This document shows positions 48,872-60,730 of a DNA stretch of 64,000 nucleotides, piece after piece. A program made the position numbers and the translations under genes. The stretch is from positions 393,492,409 to 393,556,408 of the forward strand of contig OY856187.1 in NCBI GenBank assembly GCA_963693315.1, written 5' to 3'. How positions within the stretch are numbered: the first letter of the stretch is position 1; every line of letters starts with the position of its first letter. This stretch comes from Diogma glabrata (taxonomy: Eukaryota; Arthropoda; Insecta; Diptera; Cylindrotomidae). The notes below the pieces were generated by a model. It made no database searches and was not told the origin of the DNA. It was given only the letters and a program-made list of their open reading frames with translations.

Positions 48872-50320
48872 GAGTAGGGTATCATATGAAAGGGCTTCAT
48901 TTCAGCATTATTTAAAAATATATTTTGGAATTTTTCACCTCACCATTTTTTGTATAATTTTGAAAAATGACGTTTTCGGGATGTTTTATTGCCCCGATTA
49001 ACTCCGACTCTACTTCATCGAAAATCTTGAAATATATTTGGAATGATAGAAAATTGAGTAGGCTTTTAATGAAAAATATAGAAAAGTGGCAGACACTAAT
49101 AACTATATTTATTAAAGGGGTGGGAATGTTAAGGGGTAAAAACATCATTTAAAACCAGGTCATGTGGGGTGTCATTTGAAAGAGCACTTGATTTTAGATA
49201 TATTGCCATTTTTTTTGAATTTTGCAATGCATAGTTTTTGAATTATTATCAATAAAGTGACAAAAAAAGTTGGTCCCCCCCCCCCCTTGCATTTCGAGCC
49301 TAATTAACAAAAAAATTTGAAAAAATTCACAGAGACAGGAAGTTTGATAAACTCTGAACGAAAAATATAGCGAACCCTCAAATAATTATATTTTTGTGTT
49401 TTTAAGGGATTGGGGTGGGGAAGGGTGAAAAAAAACTTTCTTGACCCAAGCGAGTGGGGTGTCATTTGAAAGAGCTCCAAATTTCAGAAACTTGGCAATT
49501 TTTTTTAGAATTTTGTGGTACACAGTTTTTGAGTTATTCTAAAAAATGTGCCAATTCCAGACCGTTCCCCTCCCCCCCCCTACGTTTCGACACTGATAGA
49601 CAGAAAAAATTGAAAAAATTCAGAGAGACAGGAAGTTTGCTATATTTTGAACGAAAATTATAGTGAACTCTCAAATAATTATATTTCTGTGTGTTTAGGG
49701 GATGGGTGTAAGGGGGGTAAAAAATAAATTTTTTTGACCCAAGCGAGTGGGGTGTCATTTGAAAGAGCAGCGAATTTCAAAAACATTGCAAATGTTTTTA
49801 GAATTTTGCGGTACACAGTTTCGGAGTTATTCTAAAAAATGTGCAAATTCCAGAACGTCCCCCCCCCCTACGTTTCAACACTGATAGACAGAAAAAATTG
49901 AAAAAATTCAGAGAGACAGGAAGTTTGCTATATTTTGAACGAAATTTATAGTGAACTCTCAAATAATTATATTTCTGTGTGTTTAGGGGATGGGTGTAAG
50001 GGGGGTAAAAAATAAATTTTTTTGACCCAAGCGAGTAGGGTGTCATTTGAAAGAGCACCGAATTTCAAAAACATTGCAATTGTTTTTAGAATTTTGCGGT
50101 ACGCAGTTTTTGAGTTATTGTAAAAAATGTGCAAATTCCAGACCGTTCCCCCTCCCCCCTACGTTTTGACACTGATAGACAGAAAAAATTGAAAAAATTC
50201 ATAGAGACAAAAAGTTTGCTATATTTTGAACGAAAATTATAGCGAACTCTCCAATGATTATATTTCTGTGTGTTTAGGGGATGGGTGTGGGTAGAGCAAA
50301 AAAAAAAGTAGGGTCTGCGT
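48872..50320. repeat. Tandem array, five units of about 290 bp
   Basis: gagtggggtgtcatttgaaa-type starts at 48872, 49162, 49452, 49745 and 50033. The last three units are very similar, with ttgcggtacacagttt, a C-rich run, acgtttcgacac, agacagaaaaaattg and aataattatatttctgtgtg. The first two are more diverged. Open frames of 74-103 codons within the units are mirror readings of the repeat and not genes. Confidence 0.92.
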
Positions 50321-50809
50321 CGGACCAGACGGTGGAAGTTATACTTCTTTGGCCATTCGCTCGCACACACGCACACAGACATACAGATAGGATACATTAA
50401 AAGAAAACAAAATATTATTCAAAAAAAAAAAAGTAATATTCAAAAAAAAAAATATTATTCAAAAAAAATATTATTTCCGTGCTTCCCAGATAAAGTGGTT
50501 GAAAACTGTTTTTTTTGAGTAAATTCTCCTATAGCTTTTTTAATGTCATTTAATTTAACTTATTTTATTAGTAATACATACATAAAAAGTTTGAAAAAAA
50601 TGTAATAGTATCATTTTACAGTCAGTAAAAGCCATTAAGTAAATGTCTCTAAAGCTATAGATAAATTTACATATTAAATGTATGTTAAAATTAAAACATA
50701 TTTGACAGACAAAAAATAATTAAATAATTTTTATAAATGTAGATGGCAAAAGATTAAGGTTAGAAAAAAGTTAAAATTTTATTCCAAAAATTTAATTCAA
50801 ATAATTCAA

Positions 50810-51780
50810 TGTGTCACGAACAATTAGGTGAGCGTAAATATATTTGTTTATTGGATGTCACAATTGTCAATTACTTACTCCGAAACTACATTACTCGTCA
50901 TACAAAATAGGTACACTGGTTCAGTGCTATTGGTTTAGCGTCCTATTTCATGTAGACTTATAATCATTTATCAATCCAGAAATTTTGCTGTTCTGAAGAG
51001 GGTCGTATTGCAATTTGCAAATATATTTTATCCATTGTCTGCAATACTCTACTACATTGATGCATACGCCGGCCGGTTAAAGAATACCACCATTTTTAGT
51101 GAATATTTTCGTTTAATGGGTTTTATCGCTTTATAGTCATCGTCTTATTTCGACATTCCTTCCCACAACTTAAAACAAAAATTGGAAAAAATAATAATAA
51201 GACTAATTTCATTTGTAAATTCAGACTTATATATTATTATTAAAACAGTCAAATCACACCATTTGTTAACATATTTGCATATATGTATTTTATAGATCCC
51301 TTGCAATAACAATAATAGTTTTGAAAGTAATGGAGAAGCATATTTCACTCAATAAGCAAAACACTTTAAATCTGTAACTTTGATATTGTTCATAATCTTT
51401 TTCTTCGGTACTAAGGTTCCAATGCAAATTCTTGGTTCATCAATGTTTCTAAGAAGAGGAAAAGAAACGTCAATTTCCAATTTTTGGAACATGTGAGGGC
51501 AGTTCTGCTAATGCAAGCAGGTTTGTTTAATCATATATAAGCAATGCTTAAATGTATCGTATTGGTGCTAATGCATAGAAATATGTACATATATTATATA
51601 ATTGCAAACCATAAGAACATATTTGTTGTAAATTAGAAATATGTACTTGTCAAAAAATAATTTTACATAATTTTCATATAAATGTACATATTTGTTTGTC
51701 ACATTATACATTAACTTTTCATTTTAATGATAATTCCGAAAAGTGAAAAAAAAAATTGATCAAAGATAACTAAGCGAATG
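50810..51780 (-). repeat. Second copy of the internal Helitron sequence, uninterrupted
   Basis: Matches 20825-21537 and 23900-24240 in order, with moderate divergence (tcatcgtcttatttcgacat, ggaaaagaaacg, tttgttgtaaattagaaata). Lacks the fold-back present in the other copy. Helitron ends are not present here. Confidence 0.85.
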
Positions 51781-51994
51781 TTTTATTATTATAAAATATG
51801 ATTGATTTAGTAATTTCGTCTTTATTACCTTACAGCATAAGGTTGATTTACTAATCTCGTCTTTATTACCATACAGCATAAAGGTTAAAATATAACTTAA
51901 ACAAGCGTGACGCGGTTTCTCGATTAACACCCAATCAAAATATTTACAACGAGCGCAAAGAAGTATAACTTCAAAAACTTTTTTAGAACCAAAC

Positions 51995-52150
51995 GAGTGG
52001 GGTGTCATTTGAAAGAACATTTAATTTAAGAAACATTGCAATATTTTTTTAGAATTCTGCGATGCATAGTTTTTTAGTTATTGATGAAAAAATGTGCTAT
52101 TTTAAGTGTATGTATACCACCCTATATTTCGACGCTGATTTATAGAACAA
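51995..52150. repeat. Single diverged satellite unit
   Basis: gagtggggtgtcatttgaaa, tttttagaattctgcgatgc and tatttcgacgctgat follow the order of the 290-bp unit. It lies between the Helitron-related segment and the right end of the insertion. Confidence 0.8.
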
Positions 52151-52464
52151 ATATTCCCAATTTAGACTATTAAAATACTTTAGCTAACATAAACAGCTAT
52201 GGATAAGATTTAACCTCAAGTAACATTTTTGATCAATGTAGATGTGATTGACATTTACTATTGACGTTGACGATTAAACATTTATTCTGTTATGCGTCCA
52301 TAGTTTGGCGATATAAAGACTTTACAACATAACTTTATGTCATTTATTTTTGATAATGTGTTCTTTTACATTCACGGAACCCTTGGCGAGCGAATTTTAT
52401 TCGCACTTGTCCGACTTTTTTATTTCTAATACTACGAGCGTTCCAAGTACTAAGAACGATATTA

Positions 52465-53634
52465 CTATGGGTTAGAGCCATACTTAATAGCGATTTTTGT
52501 AATAATAAGAAGTTGTTCCTCCTTTGATTTACATTGCCTCAATTCAACAATTATTTCATTGAAAATTTCAAATAATTCATACATATTAAATAACTTACTT
52601 GTATTACAATTTGAGTTTACATTATTTTCATTGACAAAACACTTATCTAAACCGGAGTTCTTAACAATATCGGTATATGAATTTTTATTTGAAAAAATAT
52701 TTTCTTGTTGTCTTGCTGATTGATTAAAATCAGATGATAAATTTGGAAGCTGGTTCATTTCTCTGTCAAGGTCGAAAAAGTTTTGATGATTACTTTTTTG
52801 ATTAGCAAAATTTTTTAACTGCAGGTTTTTTTTAGATTTATATATTTTCCTCTAGCTGGACAAATTACAGAGTTAGCAGAATGGTTGCCATCACAATTGG
52901 CACACAAATATTGATCTACTTTTTTTTCCACTGGACACGTCATTTCACCATGATCTATGGTACAATAGTTGCATTTTGGTTTCATATGGCAATTGCTTAT
53001 TCCATGACCAAACATACGGCATTTAATACATTGAGTCCCTTTGGTGGATTAGCATTCTCCCATTTAATTATAGTATGATGTATGTATTTACATTCCCTCA
53101 GTTTATTTAGATTAACAGAATTTTTTTTAAATGACACAAAATATATTACTTCATCCCATTTGCGGTTTTTTGGAGTGGCTTTAGTAACCTTTGTTGACGT
53201 AAGATTGTAGAGAGATTTTAGTTCATCTTCAATAATTTTTGGTTCAATGTCCGGAAGACCAAATAACACAAATTTTATAACTTTATCTTCATCCCGAGTA
53301 TAAGAGAAGAATTGATGGTTTTAAGTCCTTCATACAGTTTTTGGTAATCTTGTTGATTATAAACAAAAATTTTACTTCCAATTGAAATGTATTGAATATT
53401 GAAATTTTTTATGTTATGTTGATTCATAATCTCCAGAATTTCTTTACTTTTAAGTTGGCAAATAATAGGTGGTATTTTTGTGTTTTTATGTTTGTTTTTA
53501 TTCTCTTTGGCAGAATAATTGTAGGTAAGATTTGTTGAGTTAGGAACATCTAACGGTTCAAACCTCCTACTGGTTGGAATATTCTAAATATTCTGAGATG
53601 AAAAACTAGAAGTTTAACCATCTAAAGACATGAT
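52465..53634 (-). pseudogene. Jockey LINE ORF1 (gag-like)
   Basis: Minus strand from about 53634 (MSLDG). It gives an RNA-binding region (PPIICQLKSKEILEIMNQHN), FVLFGLPDIEPKIIEDELKS, WDEVIYFVSFKKN and then zinc knuckles (CIKCRMFGHGISNC, CNYCTIDHGEMTC and CANCDGNHSANSVIC), the usual three of Jockey gag proteins. A later region (52758-52465) is Asn/Ser-rich and ends KYGSNP. Breaks: a stop soon after the start, frameshifts near 53315 and 53040, and a stop near 52815. The ORF2 start ATG (52481) overlaps the last 17 bases of ORF1. It would package the LINE RNA. Confidence 0.88.
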
Positions 53635-53881
53635 GGCGGAAGGTTCTTCACTTAAAATTTTTCGTTTTTTCACTGTACCACATGTTTTACTAAACATGGG
53701 CCCTTGCTTAAAACTGTCATTATTAATTATTTAATTTCACTGTTCACTCACTGTAACTGTGATAGATTTTATAATTTAATAGTTAATCGACTTATAACAG
53801 GATAAATAAAAATTTATTCTATTTAATTTTAATTTAAGCACAAATATAAATTGATCTTCACTCATTGAGAGCCAAAAATCC

Positions 53882-53894
53882 GTGAAACGATAAT
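53882..53894. repeat. Right target-site duplication of the composite LINE
   Basis: gtgaaacgataat, identical to 39460-39472. It marks the 5' end of the LINE. Confidence 0.92.
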
Positions 53895-54126
53895 CTCTCC
53901 AAAATTAATGTTGTTTCTAAAATGATACAAAGTCTGAACTTGAATGTAATTGAATGTATTTTATTGAATGTATGTAAAAGCTGACGGGTTTCTTAGAGAG
54001 CGATTCTAATATTACGCATCCAAATCAAATACGAATTCATCGTACAGGAAAGAGTTTTGAAAATGAAACACAAGATAATATAATATAAGATCCAGGATGG
54101 TTTACAAAATTTCTTTTTCTTCTATC
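53895..54126. other. Short unassigned stretch
   Basis: No feature recognised. It is flanking DNA of the composite LINE. Confidence 0.4.
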
Positions 54127-54382
54127 GATTTTTTTTTAACGGCGTTCATGTTCCATGTAGGAGCGTTACCAGGCTAGGTCGTTTATTAGGTCAGTCTCCC
54201 ATTGTAGTCGTGGTCTACCTCGCGGTCACCCACTCCCTGGGGTACTAACGTACATTTTTCTAATCATTCCAGACTGTGAATCGGCTCGTAGAATATGCCC
54301 AAACCAAGCAATCTTATTAGAACGGATACAACCTATTATATCAGGACCCTCAAGAAGGTTTCTGATCTCAAAGTTATATCTT
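54127..54382 (-). mobile_element. 5'-truncated copy of the RTE LINE
   Basis: Minus strand: matches 9215-9490, with a deletion of about 85 bp (equivalent to 9397-9478) joining aacgacct to agcctggtaacg. Ends in the same ctacatggaacatgaacgcc followed by A residues. Starts abruptly at 54382. Truncation at the 5' side is normal for LINE insertion. Confidence 0.92.
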
Positions 54383-55057
54383 CTATTGATATTGCTATTA
54401 ATTCGTTAGAACGATTTATTCTTACGGATGACCAGTGCACAAAGATAGATATGGCTTTTTATATAACATATCTTATATGTTAATATGCTAACTTTGTGCT
54501 TTGTACAGCCTAAGGCTTTTTTATTCAAACTTTCACTCATTCCAAATTTTCACTGCTAACTGATATTAGTGTAACTTAGATCTGAGAGATTTTTGGGATT
54601 TTTCGGATCATAAATAAAAAAGTTATAGACGAATTAAAAGTATTTTGGAATTCAACTGCCTCCCCTCAAATCAAATCAAATGGATCAAATGGAATCGTCC
54701 AAGTCTTTTCTTTGTTTACAGTACTTTATATTTTCTTTTCAGTTTATGCATTGATTTAGGAGAGTATAGACGTTATTTTTCTTTGTTTTTTTATCTTATA
54801 TATTAATATACGTTGAATGTTGTGAATGAATGATAATGGTATGAGTGAGTTTATGGATTGATCTAGTTAATATTTTATATTTTCTTTTCAAATTTCAATT
54901 TGTGAATGCATGATTAACACTTTTAGTCAAACTTGATGATGTGTTGTCTAAATATAAAATTGATTATAATGTGTGTGTTTGGTATGATAGTTTGAGATCG
55001 TAAATAATTTGGAATTTTAAATATGTGAACGGCAGTTGATTGTTAGAATTTTTAATA
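54383..55057. other. Unassigned A+T-rich DNA
   Basis: No gene or element recognised. Confidence 0.4.
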
Positions 55058-55499
55058 CTAGGAGGGCCCGGCGTGCTTCGCTACGCTTATAAATAAAGTT
55101 TTTGCATAGACATTTTGTTGACGTAGAAGCAATGATTTTAAAAAATGCTAATGGGAAATGCTATCACATAATTTTTAATTTTTCTTTTAAAATATATGAA
55201 TGAAAAATAATCAGAACTCTAGCTGATCAGTTCGGATATATGAAAAATTAGCGATCAAATAAGTTAGAGATCAAATAAGCTTACTTGAAAACTTATTTGA
55301 TCGCTAATTTTTCATATATCCGAACTGATCAGCTAGAGTTCTGATTATTTTTCATTCATATATTTAAAAAGAAAAATTAAAAATTATAGGCTAGCATTTC
55401 TCATTAGCACTTTTTGAAATCATTGCTTCTACCTCAACAAAATGTCTATGCAAAAACTTCATTTATAAGCGTAGCGAAGCACGCTGGGCCCTCCTATAG
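55058..55499. mobile_element. Palindrome of two Helitron-like 3' ends
   Basis: Left arm 55058-55263, right arm 55292-55499, spacer 28 bp, arms nearly identical by eye. Each outer end has the hairpin and tail of the Helitron ends at 15959 and 20541 (gcgtagcgaagcacgc, then gggccctcctag). The left end is ctag preceded by TA. The right end reads cctatagt, with an extra TA. The orientation of the two tails is outward. Confidence 0.8.
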
Positions 55500-55597
55500 T
55501 GGAGTCATATTAGTAAAAAAAAGTGATATATTTGATGTAAGAGCAAAGTTGAATTTTTTTTTTGTTTTATGTTAAGGACATAAAAGTTAGTGGGCAT

Positions 55598-58500
55598 GTA
55601 ATTATTTAGCAAATTTGGAGGTCCGGAAGTGACCCAAAAATGGCAAAAACTGGTTTTTTGGTGTTTTTTGAGTAAGTCGCTTCACTATTTTTGAAATATT
55701 TCGGGCTCTAATGATCATAAAAAAAAAATGGAAAATGTTTGTGATTAAATTTCAAACCCATCTAGGGGGGTTAGATACTTTAAAAGTGTAACCTAACCTC
55801 AAAAAACCGAATCGCATGACTTGTTCTTATTTTTTACTAAATTTATGATAAGTTGCGAAAAAATTGTCGAATTTCCATGAAAATTTCAGGAAACATGTAT
55901 TTTAACAGTTTTAATATGGGATTTAATTTTTATGAAAAAATTTTCATTTTTTCGGCCACAATCGGCATTTTTCGTTAAATTTGGCAAATGGTGCCATTTT
56001 ATGAGAAGTCATCCAAAATAAAATTATTTTTTTAATCTGTACTTTTTTTATCTACTTTAACCTAAGTATAATTAAAATTATGTTGCCTTAATTTAAATGC
56101 CCATTTTTGGGCATGAAAAAAAAAACATTAATTTTTGCATTTTTTTGACATTTTACCATATATACGATATTATTTATGCTATTATCATGTATTTTGCATA
56201 AAAGTGAAATATGCAATTCAAATTAATAAAAAGTATTTTTTAAAATTTTTCATAACCTACAAAACTTTTTTTTCTTGCAATGCCCTAAATTGCTTTTGGT
56301 AAATAATTAAAATGTTATTACAATTATTGTAAATATTTGATATAAGATTTTGAAAAAATGTAATATTTAATTTTTTTCAAACATTTTTCAAACATATAAA
56401 ATACACAGCATAAATAACACTAGTTTACAAGAAAAATCTACCGAGATGAAACCTTCTTATTCTTATAGATTTGGACCTCCTGAACACGAATATCACATAC
56501 TTTTTTTTTGGTTAGCTCTTGTTTTTGAGATATTCACGAAAAACCAATTTTTTTGGTGATCAAAAATGTTGTTTCGGTTTTTGGGTCTCATATTTTACAA
56601 AACCAACAAATTAAAAATATTAATAAAACAAATGCATAGTAAATATACCAACAAACATTTTGAGCTATATTTTATGAAAATCCATTAAGTATTCTGGAAG
56701 TTACAGTCGTAAAAGTTGAAAAAATACGAAAAATACACGTTTTTTTTAAATTTTTCCATTTTCAACGCCATAAATTTTGAACAAACAAAGACACTAATTT
56801 TTTTTAATTTCTTGGAGCCTATAGTAGCTTTAATTTTAGGCTAAAAGACTTGAAATTGGCTAAAAGACTTGAATATTGGTGCAGTTTGCACCAAGTTATT
56901 TAAGTTTTTCCAAAGAAAGTCAAAACTCAAAATTTGGAAAAAATAATTTTTACTTAATGTATTGTGCCATAAATAATAATTTTATAAGTTCAGTCGTTCT
57001 CAAACATCAGTAAAGAATTATTTTAAAATAATAAAGTATAATTTCTATTTTTGTTTTCGAAGTTGGGAATTGGATCGATTTTATTTTGCGTATGGTTTTT
57101 ATGACACATTAAAAGATAAAACTTAAAAAAGGTAGATTTTTCTATGAAATCTACCTAAAACAAAACATGAATACACATTAAATGAGCTTACAATCAATTT
57201 CATTGCGCGTCTTTAGTTAAAAAGTAAAAATATTTGAACATCGGGCAGTACATTTGAACATTAGATGTTTACATCGAATGAATCTATCCATGTTACTACA
57301 TCGGGCGTTGCCAAATAGATGTCTGCGATGTTGCCATTGTATCGTCGAATTGGACATACAGTTGCAATGTGTTTTATTGGATCGATATGAGACGTATATA
57401 GAGAAATATAAACAAAATATAATGAATTGTGAGGAGAGGCAAAACATCATAACATCAGAACTATTTAAGATGTTCAAATGTTCAAGCACCATGAAGTTAA
57501 GCCCCTATTTATGTCTATTAATACCTGTAAGGTTTGTTTCTTTTCTTTTTTCTCTTTTTTTTTTGTTTTTTGATAATGTAAATTTTTTTCTATCACCGCC
57601 CACCTTGTGTTACTACTTACGTTAATGATCATTTTAAGCTTAATTTAAGAAAGCAATTACTTCTCCTTTTTAATAGTTCTTCGGTTTTCTCAACTTTTGT
57701 TTAATTAGTTTAAAAGGGTTTCTTTTTAAGTAGATAATTGTCGTATGATTAGTTGCAAATATAATCTCTCTGAATATAAATTTAATTCCAAAAATTCAAG
57801 TGAAAATAATAATTAAAAAAGAAAAAATATTACAAATATAAATTTTAAATAGTGTATTGTTTATAAAAATCAATAAACCAATAGTGATAGCTGCCTTTTA
57901 AAGCAAAATAAATTGATAGTAAAGTGTAAAATCAAGTTTATTTAAATGGCATCGTCAAGAAGTTTCAAGTGTAAAAATAGCTCAAATTCATTTTGTTTTA
58001 TTTGTAAAAGCTACATAATACATGCTGCTAAATCACCCCATTTATAAGAACAGCCTATCTTCATTACTAACTGATATTTTCCAACTCCTAAAATAAATCC
58101 GAGATGGGGGGAGCTAGATCATGTCCAAAAACTTCACAAAAAAAATCTCAATTTCGAGAAAAATCTTATACAAATAAAATACAACTTTTGTCAAAAAAAG
58201 ACATTTCATAATCAACTAACTGATATTTTCCAACTCCTTAAATAAGTCCGAGGTGGGATAAGCTAGATCTACTACGAAAACAACTTATACATAAATCAAT
58301 TATGTTGCAGAATTTAAATTATTCTTATAGTTTAATTTATTTTTCCAAATTTTGAGTTTTTACTTTCTTTGGGAAAACTTGAATAAGTTGGTGCAAACTG
58401 CACCAATATTCGTATCTTTTACCTTAAAAGAAAGAAAATTGAAGTAACTATAAGCTCCAAGAAATTAAAAAAAATTAGTGTTTTTATTTGTTCAAAATTT

Positions 58501-59922
58501 ATGGCGTTGAAAATGGAAAAATTTGAAAAAAACGTGAATTTTTCGAATTTTTTCCACTTTTTACGACTGTAACTTCCAGAATACTTAATGGATTTTCATA
58601 AAATATAGCTCAAAATGTTTGTTGATATATTTACTATGCATTTGTTTCACAATTATTTTTAATTTGTTGGTTTTGTAAAATATGAGACCCAAAAACCGAA
58701 ACAACATTTTTGATCACCAAAAAAATTGGTTTTTCGTGAATATCTCAGAAAGAAGAGCTAACCAAAAAAAATGAATATGATATTCGTGTTCAGGAGGTCT
58801 AAATCCATAAGAAAAGTTGGGTTTTATTCAGGGAGACAAAAAAAGTTCAAAATTTGTAAACTAGTGTAATTTTACGCAAATTATGTTTTCAATTGAAAAT
58901 TCTATATGTGTTATTATGGTTTTCCATATTACTCACTGTTTGTGTTCTTTCGTCACTTTTGAATTAAAATGCAATATTTAAAAATATACTTTTTGCTGTT
59001 TATTTTGAAAATTTTTATTTTATTAATAATAATATAAACTTCCTTATAGTTCAATTTGAATTTGATTTTTTATTTTATTGAATATCGATTTCGACTTACG
59101 TCATCCTCAGTTTAAATTATTATTACAATTTTTGCTTAAACTATTACTTATATACTACTTCAACTGCTATTTTTTATTATTATGTCATATATTTTGTTAG
59201 TTTAATTTTAATTATTTACCAAAAGCAATTTAGGGCATTGCAAGAAAAAAAAGTTTTGTAGGTTATGAAAAATTTTAAAAAATACTTTTTATTAATTTGA
59301 ATTGCATATTTCACTTTTATGCAAAATACATGATAATAGCATAAATAATATCGTATATATGGTAAAATGTCAAAAAAATGCAAAAATTAATGTTTTTTTT
59401 TTTCATGCCCAAAAATGGGCATTTAAATTAAGGCAACATAATTTTAATTATACTTAGGTTAAAGTAGATAAAAAAAAGTACAGATTAAAAAAAAAATTTT
59501 ATTTTGGATGACTTTTCATAAAATGGCACCATTTGCCAAATTTAACGAAAAATGCCGATTGTGGCCGAAAAAATTAAAATTTTTTCATAAAAATTAAATC
59601 CCATATTAAAACTATTAAAATACATGTTTCCTGAAATGTTCATGAAAATTCGACGATTTTTCCGCAACTTATCATAAATTTAGTAAAAAAAAAGAACAAG
59701 TCATGCGATTCGGTTTTTTGAGGTTAGGTTACACTTTTAAAGTATCTAACCCCCTAGATGGATTTGAAATTTAATCACAAACATTTCCCATTTTTTTTTT
59801 TTTGTATGATCATTAGAGCCCGAAATATTTCAAAAATAGTGAAGCGACCTACTCAAAAAACACCAAAAAACCAGTTTTTACCATTTTTGAGGCACTTCCG
59901 GACCTCCAAATTTGCCAAATTT
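55598..59922. repeat. Large inverted repeat, arms about 1.35-1.6 kb
   Basis: 55598-56950 and 58335-59922 are inverted copies. Landmarks: ggaggtccggaagtg with its complement, gaccgaatcgcatgact-like, cctaacctcaaaaaaccgaa and caaaaatgttgtttcggttt. The right arm has an extra about 200 bp near 58870-59220. The spacer (56951-58334) is not repetitive except for a direct repeat of gatattttccaactcct (58069, 58217). The right arm ends 40 bp before a hAT fragment. Confidence 0.88.
57254..57560 (+). other. Exon-like open frame in the inverted-repeat spacer
   Basis: The frame is open for 123 codons (57254-57625). The first about 90 have balanced composition and higher G+C than the surroundings: CLRCCHCIVELDIQLQCVLL, then DRYETYIEKYKQNIMNCEER and MKLSPYLCLLIP. 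An acctgtaaggt at 57524-57534 would serve as a splice donor. After it the translation becomes low-complexity Phe/Leu from poly-T, as expected in an intron. I do not recognise the protein. It could be a captured or a resident host exon, or chance. Confidence 0.35.
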
Positions 59923-59959
59923 TAAAATATTTGAAACTTCTATAGAAAATTTTACACCT

Positions 59960-60115
59960 TCTATTTTGCAAAATATGCAAGATATTTTCCGAATTTATTT
60001 AAAGCCAAGATACTGTCATTAACATTAGCTCCCGCTGAAAGGAACTTTTCTAAATTACACCAGGTGATGGAGCATGTGCCGGGAGAGGTTAGTTGCCTTT
60101 TCTCTTATATCAATT
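59960..60115 (+). pseudogene. hAT transposase C-terminal remnant
   Basis: A single open stretch reads YFAKYARYFPNLFKAKILSL then TLAPAERNFSKLHQVM. This resembles the hATC dimerisation domain (xPxSxAxxERxFSKLKxIK), with PAERNFSKL as the signature. The rest of the transposase is absent. It differs from the hAT at 36214-37289. The stretch is short, so moderate certainty only. Confidence 0.55.
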
Positions 60116-60337
60116 TAATCTGAAATTTCTTATTTATGAAAATATGAACCGGCAATAAAAGAGTTTTCTGAAAATAAAGCCATAAAAGTGAGCATGTGTG
60201 ATTCTTTATTTACTACAATTTTATTTGTATAATTTACGAATGTTATAGTATTTTTGATTTTCATATTATAATAATTCTTTCTTACAAATTAATATAATTT
60301 TTATTTTTACATTTATTCATAATTTTTATTATATTGT
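60116..60337. other. Short A+T-rich stretch, nothing recognised
   Basis: Flank of the BEL/Pao LTR. Confidence 0.4.
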
Positions 60338-60730
60338 AACGTAGAGCAAATCGGCCATTGCTTATATTCGGTTCGACTGCTAGATTTAATAAACATAAAA
60401 AATGGATTTTCTTTACGTTATAAATATTATTCGTCCATTTATCTTATTCCTCTTTCTTAATCAGTTTACTATTATTTTTTTCACATTGTGTAAATTATTT
60501 ATGACTATCTCATTTAATTATACCGTTTCACTGCTATATTATCAATAACTTCTATCACCGTTAATGGTCAACAAACTGTATCGTGTATTTTGAACTAATC
60601 TATTGCCAACGCAACCTTTTTTATGCAAGTCAAAAATGAAATAGCAAAAAACATAATGATGGGGCACAGACCGATGAGTATCGTTGTAGATGCTGTGCGT
60701 TTATTCCCACGCGGATGTGTAGATATCATA
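60338..60730 (-). repeat. Probable 3' LTR of the right-hand BEL/Pao element
   Basis: On the minus strand it ends ...gctctacgttaca at 60338, a typical TG...CA-type LTR end, and has a polyadenylation-like gggaataaacgc near 60700. The upstream border near 60730 (tgatatctacacatccgc) is a guess, since the 5' LTR lies beyond the window and cannot be compared. Confidence 0.5.

Larger units (their letters stand above)
48643..52415 (-). mobile_element. Satellite-bearing insertion with agggttccgt ends
   Basis: Interrupts the LINE endonuclease between codons that otherwise join cleanly. Minus strand: starts gtcggacaagtgcgaataaa, a small hairpin (gcgaataaaattcgc), then agggttccgtg. It ends cggaaccct, so agggttccgt/acggaaccct is an inverted repeat near the ends. 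Flanking T runs (48638-48642, 52416-52421) may be a duplication. From memory, a very common insect repeat has a closely similar start. It contains a tandem array (48872-50320) and a Helitron-related segment (50810-51780). Confidence 0.78.
39473..53881 (-). mobile_element. Jockey-type LINE opened by three later insertions
   Basis: Reads on the minus strand from 53881 (5' end) to 39473 (3' end, AAAT repeats). Both ends are bounded by the same 13-bp word. Coding order: ORF1 gag-like protein with zinc knuckles, then ORF2 with endonuclease and reverse transcriptase. The inserts at 41091-45005, 45162-47515 and 48643-52415 account for about 10.05 kb. Without them the LINE is about 4.36 kb, a normal full length for this group. 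At each insert the LINE reading frame rejoins when the insert and its duplication are removed. Confidence 0.93.

Noticed and set aside
49534..50397. Three similar minus-strand frames of 74-103 codons
   Set aside because: Each falls in one unit of the 290-bp tandem array. No domain, and the frames change between units.
56000..59500. CRISPR-like or telomeric repeats
   Set aside because: Repeats here are inverted arms and short A+T motifs, without regular spacers or telomere units.
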